Source: Lottia gigantea
Taxonomy: Eukaryota; Mollusca; Gastropoda; Lottiidae
Direction of reading: 5' to 3'
DNA length: 64,000 bases
Assembly: GCF_000327385.1 (NCBI RefSeq)
Contig: NW_008706824.1
Location: 247,770-311,769 of the forward strand
Shown: piece by piece, positions 11,601 through 22,393 of the stretch
Numbering within the stretch: position 1 is the first letter of the stretch
Layout of the letters: the number at the start of each line of letters is the position of its first letter
Notes under the pieces: generated by a model
What the model saw: the letters and a program-made list of their open reading frames with translations, nothing else
Told to the model about the DNA's origin: nothing
The model's database searches: none
Position numbers and translations under genes: made by a program

Positions 11601-14148
11601 TAAGATGGATCCTTGGCATGTGGGTTGGAGTGGCTGCACTTTGGTTGAAAGTTTTAATAGTAAGATAACTTGACAAGATCACAATTAGAAAGCAATGATT
11701 TAAGAATGGTCTTTTTTCACTTTACTAAAAATATAATAAAACAAATATACTACACAGTAGTTTTAATTGTACCGTCCTGAATTATACATCTACTGACAAT
11801 ATTTTTTACAGAAAAAGAAATGAAAATGTTCGAGTCTAAAAATACAACAATAACAATACTACACACTTCACCAGTAGCAGCTCATGTTCTGGTATCTTGT
11901 ACCAATTCCTCTTATTACCAATATCCTCAGAGTAAGTATGATATAATATCAATTCTTCTTATTACCAATATCCTCAGAGTAAGTATGATATAACACCAAT
12001 TCCTCTTATTACCAATATCCTCAGAGTAAGTATGATATAATACCAATTCCTCTTATTACCAATATCCTCAGAGTAAGTATGATACAAAACCAATTCCTCT
12101 TATTACTAATATCCTCAGAGTAAGTATGATATAGTACCATTTGCTCTTATTACCAATATCCTCAGAGTAAGTATGATACAAAACCAATTCCTCTTATTAC
12201 CAATATCCTCAGAGTAAGTATGATATAATACCAATTCCTCTTATTACCAATATCCTCAGAGTAAGTATGATACAAAACCAATTCCTCTTATTACCAATAT
12301 CCTCAGAGTAAGTATGATATAATATCAATTCTTCTTATTACCAATATCCTCAGAGTAAGTATGGTATAGTACCAATTCCTCTTATTACTAATATCCTCAG
12401 AGTAAGTATGATATAATACCAATTCCTCTTATTACCAATATCCTCAGAGTAAGTATGATATAATACCAATTCCTCTTATTACCAATATCCTCAGAGTAAG
12501 TATGATAAAATACATTTATAGTTGAAATACTTCCTCATTTATGATTGAAATACTTCCTCATTTATGATGGAAATACTTCTTCATTTATGATTGAAATACG
12601 TCCTCATTTATGATGGAAATACGTCCTCATTTATGATTGAAATACTTCGTCATTTATGATTGAAATACTTCCTCATTTATGATTGAAAAACTTCGTCATT
12701 TATGATTTAAATACTTCGTCATTTATGATTGAAATACTTCGTCATTTATGATTTAAATACTTCGTCATTTATGATCGAAATACTTCCTCATTTATGATTT
12801 AAATACTTCCTCATTTATGATGGAAATACTTCTTCATTTATGATTGAAATACTTCCTCATTTATGATTGAAATACTTCGTCATTTATGATTGAAATACTT
12901 CGTCATTTATGATTGAAATACTTCGTCATTTATGATTGAAATACTTCCTCATTTATGATTGAAATACTTCGTCATGTATGATTGAAATACTTCGTCATTT
13001 ATGATTGAAATACTTCCTCATTTATGATTGAAATACTTCGTCATGTATGATTGAAATACTTCGTCATTTATGATTGAAATACGTCCTCATTTATGAATAA
13101 TTTTTTTTGACGCATGACGGAGACCATTTGATGTATGCTGCTTCCGCATATATGGAATCATACTCTCTTAAACCAACCATTTCGATTTTTAACGCATGAC
13201 GGATGACGCATGACGTGTATATAGAATCTTAGCTTAAAGCTGTGTTTGGGCAGTTTGAGATTCTTTAGCATTCATAAAAATAGACTTACCAATCTGTAAA
13301 AACTCGACACTTTCTGAATATGGTGATGATTAATAGATAATAGAATTCCCGTTACTAATAATACATGATGGAATTCCCGTTACTAATAATACATGATGGA
13401 ATTCCCGTTACTAATAATACATGATGGAATTCCCGTTACTAATAATACATGATGGAATTCCCGTTACTAATAATACATGATGGAATTCCCGTTACTAATA
13501 ATACATGATAGAATTACCGTTGATATTAATAGATGATGGAATTGCTGTTGATATTAATAGATTTTGGAATTTCTGGTGCTAATAATGCATTTTGGAATTC
13601 CCATTATTATTAATAGATGACGGAATTGCCGATAACAATAGTAGATTCTGGAATCACAGATTAAAGAAATCCCAGCCAATTTCACTGAAATTATATTAAA
13701 TCTTCTTTTAGAAGTCCAGGACCTTCCACCTACCAGAACATTGGAGGTGTTACCAAGAAGATCTCTGTCTCTGCTACGAGGAGTGGAACTCAGAAGGGAT
13801 CATCTGATCATCCAAACCAGAGGACTGTACCTGATTTACAGCCAGATCTATTTCAAGGTCATTCAGGGGACCAACTGGCCATTGGGACTGAATTTACTGT
13901 GTCATATAGTAGAAAGATACAACCGGCGAATACCAAACGATGGAATAGAGAAACTTCTACAGGATATGTACACTCTACCTAAGAGACCCCCCGGGAACAC
14001 CATGTTTGATTTTCACACTAGTTATATATCTGGTGTGTTTGAGATGGAGGTCAATGATGAGGTGTATGTCAGAGCCTCACTAGAGGATGTTGTGTCGAGG
14101 CTTCCCACTCTCAACTATATTGGTCTGGTTAAACTGGACGGAGAATGA
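8658..14148 (+). CDS. TNF superfamily ligand, type II membrane protein, four coding exons
   Basis: Exons: 8658-8987, 11267-11333, 11812-11931 and 13712-14148. Each is bounded by AG/GT sites (donors GTAAGT, GTAAGA, GTAAGT; acceptors TTTTAG, TTTACAG, TTTTAG) and phases join as 0, 1, 1, giving 317 residues. An acceptor at 8626 shows that the first coding exon begins at 8627. An in-frame TAA at 8637 and the context AACAATGG fix the start. A cytoplasmic head of about 42 residues is followed by one membrane helix (about 43-66), a stalk with CCPC and CC cysteines, then the TNF homology domain (about 150-315). Strands are recognisable: SPVAAHVL, GVELRRDHLII, GLYLIYSQIYFK, YISGVFEMEVNDEVYVRAS and the end NYIGLVKL, close to vertebrate TNF. 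A sequon NSS lies at residue 164. It is probably displayed as a trimer and signals through TNF receptors. The TNFSF subgroup is not assigned. Introns 1 and 3 are mostly minisatellite. Confidence 0.9.
9021..11110. repeat. 47-bp minisatellite filling TNF intron 1, about 43 copies
   Basis: Units of about 47 bp with the core GGCAAAGCTAGAGAGAACAG occur in tandem across 2.1 kb. At least three variant classes (ending GTGTGTGGTAAGAG, GTAGAGCATGGCAAGAG, or AGTGCATGGC) are grouped in blocks, a sign of local homogenisation. The array starts about 30 bp beyond the exon 1 donor. Open frames crossing it on either strand are artefacts. Confidence 0.95.
11893..12510 (+). repeat. 47-bp array copying the end of TNF exon 3 and its splice donor, 13 copies
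   Basis: The first unit contains the last exon 3 codons (TNSSYYQYPQ) and the donor AGAGTAAGTATG. Twelve further copies follow every 47 bp inside intron 3, and all keep CCTCAGAGTAAGTATG except small changes elsewhere. Using a later donor would add 47 bp per unit and run into a stop codon, so only the first donor keeps the reading frame. Confidence 0.95.
12525..13096. repeat. 23-bp minisatellite in TNF intron 3, about 25 copies
   Basis: Tandem units of the type TTTATGATTGAAATACTTC plus four bases (CTCA or GTCA). The two endings alternate in blocks. Confidence 0.95.
13340..13650. repeat. 28-bp minisatellite in TNF intron 3, about 10 copies
   Basis: Units around GGAATTCCCGTTACTAATAA. The first seven are almost identical and the last three or four are diverged. 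The array stops about 60 bp before the exon 4 acceptor. Confidence 0.9.
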
Positions 14149-15768
14149 CTTATTATCAGAACCCAAGTTGTTGTTGTTATGCAAAAATATGCAAAAGGAT
14201 AACAAATTGATGCTTATCAAATTTCGAATTTCGAATTTACAGTGGTTTGTTTTGGACATTTGTTGTTTGTTTTTTTTTTTAGGTATGATTTAAGTTTATT
14301 TATATTTTTGTCGTCCCTGTCCGTCGGTCATCATTGAATGTGAGCACTATAGAGACTACAGTTTTCATCGGATTGTAAAGAAACCTAGTATGATTATTTA
14401 TATTAATGACATCTAAGACAAGTTTGAATGTGACGAACTTTCGATTGACGTATTTTGAGTTATTGCCCTTGTATTAGTTAAACGCGTTAAAATTTATCCG
14501 TGAGCACAATTAAACTACAGTTTTCAGTGAATTTGAAGGAAACTTAGTATGATCATTTATAATGTTGAGAAGATTCTTTGATGAATAGTTTTTTCTAGTT
14601 ATTGCCCTTGACTTTCTTATAACGTGCCAAAATAAGTTCTTGAGAACAATGCAAGTTACTATTTTCAATCGAGTGTAATGAAACTTGGTGTGAACATTTT
14701 GGAATTGATTACATCTTAAACAAATTCGAACTAAGGATTTTTCGACGAACGGTCTTTTAGTTCTTGCCTTTTACTTGGTTAAATTCGTCAAATTCTATAA
14801 TTTTCAATCAATTTTAATTAAATTTAGTGTGATCATTAGAATTGATGTTAAATTTTGAAGAACTATTTCGGAGAGTTATTGCTCTTGACTTTGTTGAAAC
14901 GCTTGAAAAATATGTTGTCAACACAATAGAAGCTGCAATTGTGAATTTGAAACTTGGTGTGATGATTGGAATTGATAGCTTTAAACAACTTTCAATTTGA
15001 CAATTTTCGAAGATGTTGGACATCTCTTGTGAGTGTAATGATGAGATTGAGTTAGAAGTTGATTCCTTTTGAAATGAGAATTTTCTGATTCATTGCATTG
15101 GACTGAACAGACTAATCAGTCTATTCTTTTGAATCTAGAAATATGTGGGCGTATTGGCAATCTATATTATTTGATAAAAATTTCAACTCCGCCTGGGTGT
15201 AAAATTTTGGAACAATCCCTGCCGGTCCAAAGCCCGGATAAAGGAGGATGGTTGGGCATCTGCTGTAAAACATGGTATTACAGAAACGGAAGAAGCAAAT
15301 CTAAAAAAGGCATCTAACTCTAACATTGTCATTCGACGTCGATACATGAGTGAAACTGTTAAATTTTAGAGAATCGACAAGGCACACACAACTATTTTGT
15401 TCAACATCCAACATCAAGTCAGTGTGGATCTGAGATATAGACGACAGCAAAGACCAAAGCCCGAGAAGAATACTCTACATCCACTGGCCCATCACCAATC
15501 AGCTGCCTCAGAAGATGAGAGTCGGAAAATGAGGCCCGACGACTGTTGTCGGCGGCCAGTACTTCGAGAGGAGTAAATTCGGTTGTTGATTATTTATATT
15601 CTTTTAATTACTTTTTTTTTAAATCTTAATGCATATAAAAAAATTAACTTTTTTTAATTGTCCTAAACGAACCACCGTATAAAATTCTGTTTTCTTTTTT
15701 CACATATCATTTTTTAGCATTTATTCATTTTCTATTCACATGTACATAAATCATGTTTTATATTAAAT
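13989..15768 (+). repeat. Left copy of a direct duplication (TNF last exon and 3' flank)
   Basis: The stretch starting CCGGGAACACCATG is repeated from 17383, with few differences, through the stop codon and about 550 bp of 3' flank. The matching tail (from AAAATGAGGCCCGACG) lies at 15528 here and at 18072 in the right copy. About 830 bp (roughly 14694-15527) are absent from the right copy. The 3' flank contains several diverged units of a phrase resembling TTATTGCCCTTG with TGAAACTTAG, a common molluscan non-coding repeat. Confidence 0.85.
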
Positions 15769-15906
15769 TTCGGGGAAGGGAGGGTTTGATTCTCCCAAAT
15801 GTACAGGCCTAGGGTGGAGCAGACACTTTATTTAGAAGTTAGGATTAAGGGTCTTGATATTGGGTTTTCTTCTGTTCTTATTCTGATCTGAAATTAGAAA
15901 AAATAA

Positions 15907-15923
15907 CTCGCCCGATGGGCGAG
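15907..15923. other. GC hairpin in the Penelope-like element's 3' region
   Basis: CTCGCCC, a 3-base loop, then GGGCGAG form a perfect 7-bp stem. On the element's coding strand a T-rich run follows. In such AT-rich DNA it stands out and may be a structural signal of the element's RNA. Confidence 0.55.
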
Positions 15924-15937
15924 AAGTATAGTATCTG

Positions 15938-17296
15938 TCATGTACTGATTGTTTTTAGTTTACTATGAACAATATTATCATTTAAGTTCTTATTTTTTGA
16001 ATATGCAACTATCATTTTCTGCTTATAGACATGGGGGAATTTCTCTTGAAGGCTCTTATAGTGGGCATGAACTATCTTGCTTGCTCGATTGCTGGTTGTA
16101 TTAAACGGGACAACAAAGGGTGCTATGCCTACATTATGATGAATATTTAGTCCTATAGGTCTTGCTGTATTCAATGTCTCAATCCAATGGGCCTCCCTAG
16201 ATTGACGGAATTTGGTAGTTTCATATTCGGGCAAGTCAATTTCTATACGCTCAATTGGGATTAGGGTGAGATCGTCTATTGAATGGTCGTCGAGGTTGAA
16301 ATGATTAGAAACAGGCTTGTCTTTCTTTAATTTGATGTCTGACCTATGAGCATTAAAGCGAGTTCGTAAATTATTCTTAGTTTCTCCTACATATTGTTTG
16401 GGGCATTTCTTGCATGAAATTAAATATATTACATTCGAATGTTCATATGTTAGATGTTCCTGGATCGGGTACCTTTTATTCGTAGAGTTGCTTACAAAAT
16501 AATGAGTTTCTGATATAAAGGGACATGTTTTGCATCTACTGGACAAACATAGAGCACTTCTTAAACCTGGAGGTACTTCGGCATAAAGTCTGTTTTTATC
16601 TGCTATCTGTGCTAAGGTGGAATTTTTTATGTTTCGTAAAAATCGTTTAGAGTACCCACGCTCTTTCAGTTTTGAGAAAACAATCGTACAGGCTTGGTTG
16701 AAATCAGAAGATCTTGTACAAATTCGATGAAATCGTAAAACTTGTGACTTAATTATACTAGAAAAGGTATGTTTTGGGTGAAAGGAGCTCTTGTGCAAGA
16801 GTTGATGAGTATCAGTTTCTTTGAAATACACTTTAATATCCAGTTTATTTGTTTCTGCTATGGAATCTCCCTTAAAGACTGTGGTATCGAGAAAGTCTAT
16901 GCTTTTGTCACTCACGTTTGCGGTTAGTTTGATAGGAGGATGGTGGTTGTTGAGAATTTCAAAGAATTCCCAAAACTGTTCGATAGAATAAGTCCAAACC
17001 ATAAAAATGTCATCCAAAAAGCGTCCGTAAAAAAGTGGGTCAAATGGACAGAGGGGCAACACCTCACGTTCCCACTCTGCCATGAAAAGGTTTGCGTACG
17101 AAGGGGCGAATCGTTTGCCCATTGCTGTCCCTGAAGTTTGTAAATATGTTTTACCATTCAATGTGAAATCGTTTCGACTAAGACAAATCTCTAAAAGCTG
17201 TAGAATTGCATCGTCGGGTCTGTTTGGATCTGGGTTTCTATTAAAAGCTTTACGAACTGCCGTTAAACCAGTAGTGTTATCGATATTGGTATACAT
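15938..17296 (-). CDS. Penelope-like reverse transcriptase with GIY-YIG endonuclease
   Basis: A 452-residue open frame. Reverse transcriptase motifs: YTNID near residue 2, the Penelope-type TSGTAMGKRFAPSYANLFM at about 54-72, and the catalytic FLDD at about 93-96 in YGRFLDDIF, then IDFLDTTVF near 133-141. A CX2C pair (CKTC, about 255-258) precedes the GIY-YIG nuclease: VIYLISCKKCPKQYVGET (about 289-306), LRTRFNAHRSDI, a downstream SREAHWIETL and GLN near 390-405. The CX2C-plus-GIY-YIG order resembles the Neptune or Poseidon groups of endonuclease-bearing Penelope elements. The N-terminal part of a full enzyme is absent. The product is probably not active because it lacks this region. Confidence 0.9.
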   Translation of the reverse strand: MYTNIDNTTGLTAVRKAFNRNPDPNRPDDAILQLLEICLSRNDFTLNGKTYLQTSGTAMGKRFAPSYANLFMAEWEREVLPLCPFDPLFYGRFLDDIFMVWTYSIEQFWEFFEILNNHHPPIKLTANVSDKSIDFLDTTVFKGDSIAETNKLDIKVYFKETDTHQLLHKSSFHPKHTFSSIIKSQVLRFHRICTRSSDFNQACTIVFSKLKERGYSKRFLRNIKNSTLAQIADKNRLYAEVPPGLRSALCLSSRCKTCPFISETHYFVSNSTNKRYPIQEHLTYEHSNVIYLISCKKCPKQYVGETKNNLRTRFNAHRSDIKLKKDKPVSNHFNLDDHSIDDLTLIPIERIEIDLPEYETTKFRQSREAHWIETLNTARPIGLNIHHNVGIAPFVVPFNTTSNRASKIVHAHYKSLQEKFPHVYKQKMIVAYSKNKNLNDNIVHSKLKTIST

Positions 17297-17382
17297 AAAA
17301 GAAACGTCGATAGAAATTAAAATAGCATTAGAGGGAACTCGAAGATTTTATATTTTATTGACAAAATCGGTCAACACCGGGA

Positions 17383-18315
17383 ACACCATGTTTGATTTTC
17401 ACACTAGTTATATATCTGGTGTGTTTGAGATGGAGGTCAATGATGAGGTGTATGTCAGAGCCTCACTAGAGGATGTTGTGTCGAAGCTTCCCACTCTCAA
17501 CTATATTGGTCTGGTTAAACTGGACGGAGAATGACTTATTATCAGAACCCAAGTTGTTGTTATGCAAAAATATGCAAAAGGATAACAAATTGATGCTTAT
17601 CAAATTTCGAATTTCGAATTTACAGTGGTTTGTTTTGGACATTTGTTGTTTGTTTTTTTTTTTAGGTATGATTTAAGTTTATTTATATTTTTGTCGTCCC
17701 TGTCCGTCGGTCATCATTGAATGTGAGCACTATAGAGACTACAGTTTTCATCGGATTGTAAAGAAATCTCGTATGATTATTTATATTGATGACATCTAAG
17801 ACAAGTTTGAATGTGACGAAATTTCGATTGACGTATTTTGAGTTATTGCCCTTGTATTAGTTAAAAGCGTTAAAATTTATCCGTGAGCACAATTAAACTA
17901 CAGTTTTCAATGAATTTGAAGGAAACTTAGTATGATCATTTATAATGTTGAGAAGATTCTTTGATGAATAGTTTTTTCTAGTTATTGCCCTTGACTTTCT
18001 TATAACGTGCCAAAATTTGTTCTTGAGAACAATGCAAGTTACTATTTTCAATCGAGTGTAATGAAACTTGGAAAATGAGGCCCGACGACTGTTGTCGGCG
18101 GCCAGTACTTCGAGAGGAGTAAATTCGGTTGTTGATTATTTATATTCTTTTAATTACTTTTTTTTTTAAATCTTAATGCATATAAAAAAAATTAACTTTT
18201 TTTAATTGTCCTAAACGAACCACCGTATAAAATTCTGTTTTCTATTTTCACATATCATTTTTTAGAATTTATTCATTTTCTATTCACATGTACATAAATC
18301 ATGTTTTATATTAAA
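17383..18315 (+). pseudogene. Duplicated TNF ligand tail (partial last exon and 3' flank)
   Basis: Bases 17388-17534 encode the last 48 or so residues of the TNF homology domain, from GNTMFDFHTSYISGVF to the stop, almost identical to 13994-14148. No splice acceptor, upstream exon or start is present, so it is a non-functional fragment. The 3' flank follows with about 98 percent identity, then the 830-bp gap described for the left copy. The near identity indicates a recent duplication. Confidence 0.85.
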
Positions 18316-18827
18316 AATAGACATAAATATAATTTCCAGTTTTAGAACATCCACATCTCTGAACAACAGATGGGTTGATAAATTATTATGTTTTATTTTG
18401 TTTCCAAACATTAGTAATGCTATTCAGAGAGACTGGCTTGAAAAGTCGTTAAGCTGGGATATTTGACCGAGGCCCCATGTGCAGTAAGAAATAGAAATAG
18501 AGTTCGTAATGCCCATGCTGTTCCTCAGCGTATACAAAACCAGTAAAGTAAAACATACCCTCTATGGACATTGTGAAAAGGGAATAGGTATAACTTTCTA
18601 ATTTAGCCTTTTTATGAAATTTCATTTTAGAAAAAAAAGGTTCTATGAGATTTTGTTAAAGGGAGGTTGGGAAGGGATGTTACGGAGGTTGCGGGTAAAA
18701 TATTATCAAACAATACAGGATTTTAGTAGTCTACTAGCCCAGCCTCTTTAATAAAATAAAACAGACTTCGTATAAACTAAATCCTGACCCAACCAAAAAT
18801 AATGATGAGATGGACGTTAGCTTACTA

Positions 18828-18990
18828 TTCGACTTGAGGGATCTTTAATGTGCACAGCCTGTAGCACACTGTGCCTCAGTTAATTGTCCAATCCGACGAC
18901 TAGACGATTTTTCCATGTCAGCCTCTCTTACCTGCATCATTGACGGGGAAATCGGGTTGAAAAATTATCTCGACCTTTCCCGGGATTAAA
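18828..18990 (-). mobile_element. SINE relic
   Basis: Minus-strand similarity to the SINE at 63116: shared phrases include AATGTGCAC with CTGTAGCAC, and ACCTGCATCATTGACGGGG preceded by TCCATGTCAGCC. Only the body remains. Confidence 0.65.
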
Positions 18991-19199
18991 CATTCATTTC
19001 TTGTTAATATTGGGAGAAAATTTCTGAACAAAAATATTCAAACTAAGGGAGATAACTAATTAAAGAAAACGCAGATGCAGTATAAACACTCCTCTTCTCT
19101 CCCTGCAAAAGTGTGTTTATGGATCAATTTTCAAAGTCTTCATCATCTATTTAAAAAAGGTTTAAATTTGTAAGTTAAATATTCCTTTTCTAAAATCCA

Positions 19200-19485
19200 C
19201 CCTTTGCCCAGGAGCTAATAGAACGGAAATATTTTGAATTTAATTAGATCACGGGTACAATGGCCCAGGTATGTGCTCACAGATATCATTCTATATTCTG
19301 GATGTTTAATTTGTGATTTATGGACCCTCCTGTCAAATATTCCGTCTGTCCGATATACTGCCCCTGACAACCAGAATACGTTATCACATAGATCATTTCA
19401 TTTAACCTTTTGATGTAACCTGATAAACAAAATGCCAGCGCGCCATCGAGTTTGGTCAAAAGGTTAGTTAATTTGACCAACATTC
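19200..19485 (-). pseudogene. GIY-YIG endonuclease relic of a second Penelope-like element
   Basis: The minus-strand frame reads MIYVITYSGCQGQYIGQTE, which matches the 'YxI-C-C-QYIGxT' start of Penelope-type GIY-YIG domains, followed by an HK..I segment as in that family. It is a diverged fragment without the reverse transcriptase, and it belongs to a different lineage from the element at 15.9-17.3 kb. Confidence 0.55.
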
Positions 19486-20563
19486 AGAAGGGCTGTAGCC
19501 CCTAACTGAAGTGACTCTATTAAAAATAAAAGCTAATAAATATAGCTTGCCAGGCAAGGTAATATACGCCCACTGACAGCCTTGATTTTGAATAAAAATA
19601 TTTGGCAGTACAGTAACTATCACCAGTATGAAATATTCAACTTTCAGTCATACACTTTTGAACTTTTTGAGACAATACTGAATACTACTAAGTTTTGTCA
19701 AAATCCGGCAAGAATCCTGCCTTTTAGTGTTTATGAGCTAACACTTTAAAGCGTTTCCAAGAACAAGGTCAATAACTCCTATTAAACATTTTTTATTTTC
19801 AATAGGGTTCATCCATGGGTGATAAAAAAAACAATTTCACAAAATTTCGTCAAAATCGGTCAAGAATTGCGCTTGTGTTGACGGGCTAAAAATTGAAAGT
19901 GTTATAAAAAAAAGAACAATAACTCATACCAAATATTTTTCGATTCTTCTGATTTTCAATAGTTTTCATCCTTGGGTGATTACAAACAACCATACCAACT
20001 TTCGACAAATTCAATCAAGAATTGTACCTTCTTGAGTGTTTACGAGCCATTGTGGACGGACGGACATGGGTGACGACGATGTCACAAGATGGACTGACAG
20101 AATGCTTTGTACTTCAGAATCACCTCAAAGAAGACCCAATAATAAGAGACGTATAAATTAACTAATTTACTAAGCAGGAAACATCACATATACATTATAC
20201 AATTTTAATAAACATAGACATAAAAATATACAAAACCACTCAGAATTCGAAATCTTCATTACAAAAGTAGAGCTGATGAAACTAATGGATTTCTATTGAG
20301 ACATCTACGACTACGATGAAACAACGAAACGAGCAGAGCAACTCTGATTACATCAAAATGAGCCATGAAACTAAATATCTCAAGCCTTATATACCCTGTG
20401 ATATACACACACGTGCTAAGCATGCTTTGAAACTATTAAACTTACATGTTAATGCATTCTAGATTAACCACAACCTAAAATTATTCACATATATAAACAT
20501 CAAACTTTAAAGAGTTTCCCTAAGGCTGAGTCCCCTTAAACAGAGGGTACACCAAAAATACTT

Positions 20564-20950
20564 CACATAGAAGTATACTTTTCGGGTATACGGTGCACGT
20601 TTTGTACGACACGCGTATACCTAAAATCGAACAAGGTAATTTCATAATACCTGGTCACATAAGAGGACACTAATCGAAGGCGAAGTATACATGCGTATAG
20701 TAGAATATAGTGTAGTATAGTGAGAATCGTGCTTGTTTGATTTTCAAGTAGTGTGTACAGCCAGGTGCGAATGTGATTCACCGTATAGCGTATAGCGTAT
20801 AGCGTATAGCGTATTGCGAATAGTGTATAGCGATAGCGTATAGCGAATAGCGTATAGCGTATAGCGTATAGCGAATAGCGTATAGCGTATAGCGTATAGC
20901 GAATAGCGTATAGCGTATAGCGAATAGCGAATACGGTATACTTCTATGTG
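20564..20950. mobile_element. MITE with 15-bp inverted ends and heptamer core
   Basis: CACATAGAAGTATAC at 20564-20578 is the exact reverse complement of 20936-20950. The right half is a (GTATAGC)n-type heptamer array with GAATAGC variants (about 20783-20930). Similar stretches (AGAGGGTACACC with AAATACT) flank it at about 20540 and 20965 as a direct repeat of roughly 25 bp, which may be a target duplication or part of the element. Confidence 0.6.
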
Positions 20951-22393
20951 CCTTCAGCCTTAAAGAGAGGGTACACCTAAAATACTAATTGAACGTGACA
21001 TTGAGACAGACAACACACGCCCCCCCCCCCCCTAAAATTCATGTATTACACATTATATTACAAAATTTTTTGCACATTATTCGAACACTGGTTTTCAACT
21101 TCAGAATCACCACTTTCACCAAAAGATATACCGGATTCCAAGTCCCCTAGAAAACCAATAATAATAATAATAATAATCATAATAAAATAAATTACACCAG
21201 TTGGCTATTTTAGTGTGCAAGTTTTTTTTTAAATTTTATAGTCTTATATGACAAGTAGAAATACCAAAGATCTAACAAAGTAACATCCTTCATAATATTT
21301 TATTTCATTTTAAACCTAGCAGAAGATCGCCAAAATTTGCATCAATGACAATATTTTAAACCGAACGCACTCTTTTAGCAATACGCGATCGTTTCTTCGA
21401 ACAATAGATCTAGGAAACAGCAGTCCTAAAGACAAGTGTTGTGATTAACTATAAAGCCGATAAAATTACAAATCGTAAACCTTTATTTTTGTGTTGTTGT
21501 TAAAGAAAAACAGAACTTGCCGTGGGCGCCTAAAGATCGATTATTACATGACAGCCATATTGCTTTGTTTACATTTCCAGTTAAAAACAAAATGGCGGCC
21601 CACATGATAGTCTCTGACACCCAGACTATACCCGTCTACAACATTGAATTTTCTGTTTACACCCTTTCAAAGGAGATAAAGGGTTATTTCGCTGTTTTGT
21701 AAAAAGTTTTCATTATCAATAACGTCGTAACTTATACCTGAAAAAATTTGTAAAGTATGCTATTTATATCTAAGTATCATCAAGCTGAATTTGTTTTAAA
21801 AGGGTTAATTGCAAACGTACTCGAGTAGTTTGACGTAGTTATATTTTTCGAGCAATAAATTTTCCCAAAACGGATGTGGATTTACAACCAATCAGATTGC
21901 CACTGTAAACTCGGTCAATTACAGAGATATTAAGCATCCAGTCCAGGCCATTTTTCGTCGAAGCTGTCGAAGTCAAACAAAATCTGTCTTTGAAGAGCAA
22001 ATTCTGTTAAATCTCAGATTTAATTACGCCAAAAAAGATGTGTTTAAAATTTCGAATTACCTAGAATAGTTTGCCAATAATACTGTTTCCCAATTCTGTT
22101 CATCGTCTGTGGGAGAAAGGAAAATTGTATATCTTGCTTGATCGGTTATTTACACTTGAGATAAAAGTGTTTAAACAACGGAATATTTGTAGAAAAAGGA
22201 AAGCGACGTATTGAAGAATGCGCAAATATTTGTCTGAAGAGTATTTTTGTAGACCGATTTACCTTGGGTTTTGTTATTATTTTGTTTATTTGTAAGATTG
22301 AAAATAACATGATAACATCACAGTTTCCGACATTATATATTCACATGTCGTATAGCATTACAAAAACGATAATATTGACATGTTTATACATAC
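20951..22393. other. Intergenic or gene 1 intron, no exon recognised
   Basis: Contains a run of 14 C near 21020, an AAT microsatellite near 21160 and AAAATGGCGGCC at about 21590, a YY1-like phrase. Any further 3' exon of the death-domain gene 1 should lie here, since exon 22394-22618 ends at a good donor, but none was found. Confidence 0.4.

Larger units (their letters stand above)
15770..17376 (-). mobile_element. Penelope-like element, 5'-truncated
   Basis: A minus-strand element bounded by the two copies of the TNF-tail duplication. It holds the reverse transcriptase and endonuclease frame 15938-17296 and a 3' region with a GC hairpin (15907-15923). The frame starts inside the palm domain, so the 5' end is missing. 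No terminal repeats were identified. Confidence 0.85.
18316..20563. other. Intergenic with transposon relics
   Basis: Apart from a SINE relic (about 18828-18990) and a GIY-YIG relic (about 19200-19485), this holds diverged non-coding repeats around 19560-20090 with phrases such as AATAACTC and TTTTCAATAGGGTTCATCC, related to the units at 62.1-62.6 kb. No gene seen. Confidence 0.45.

Noticed and set aside
9021-13650. Regular arrays that could suggest CRISPR
   Set aside because: They are tandem repeats without unique spacers, in introns of an animal gene.
15900-15940. Hammerhead ribozyme in the Penelope-like element
   Set aside because: The hairpin is there, but the conserved CUGAUGA and GAAA core was not found on either strand.
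17082-17534. 150-codon plus-strand frame ending in TNF-like sequence
   Set aside because: Its first two thirds are antisense to the Penelope-like element; only the last 48 residues, from the duplicated TNF exon, are meaningful.
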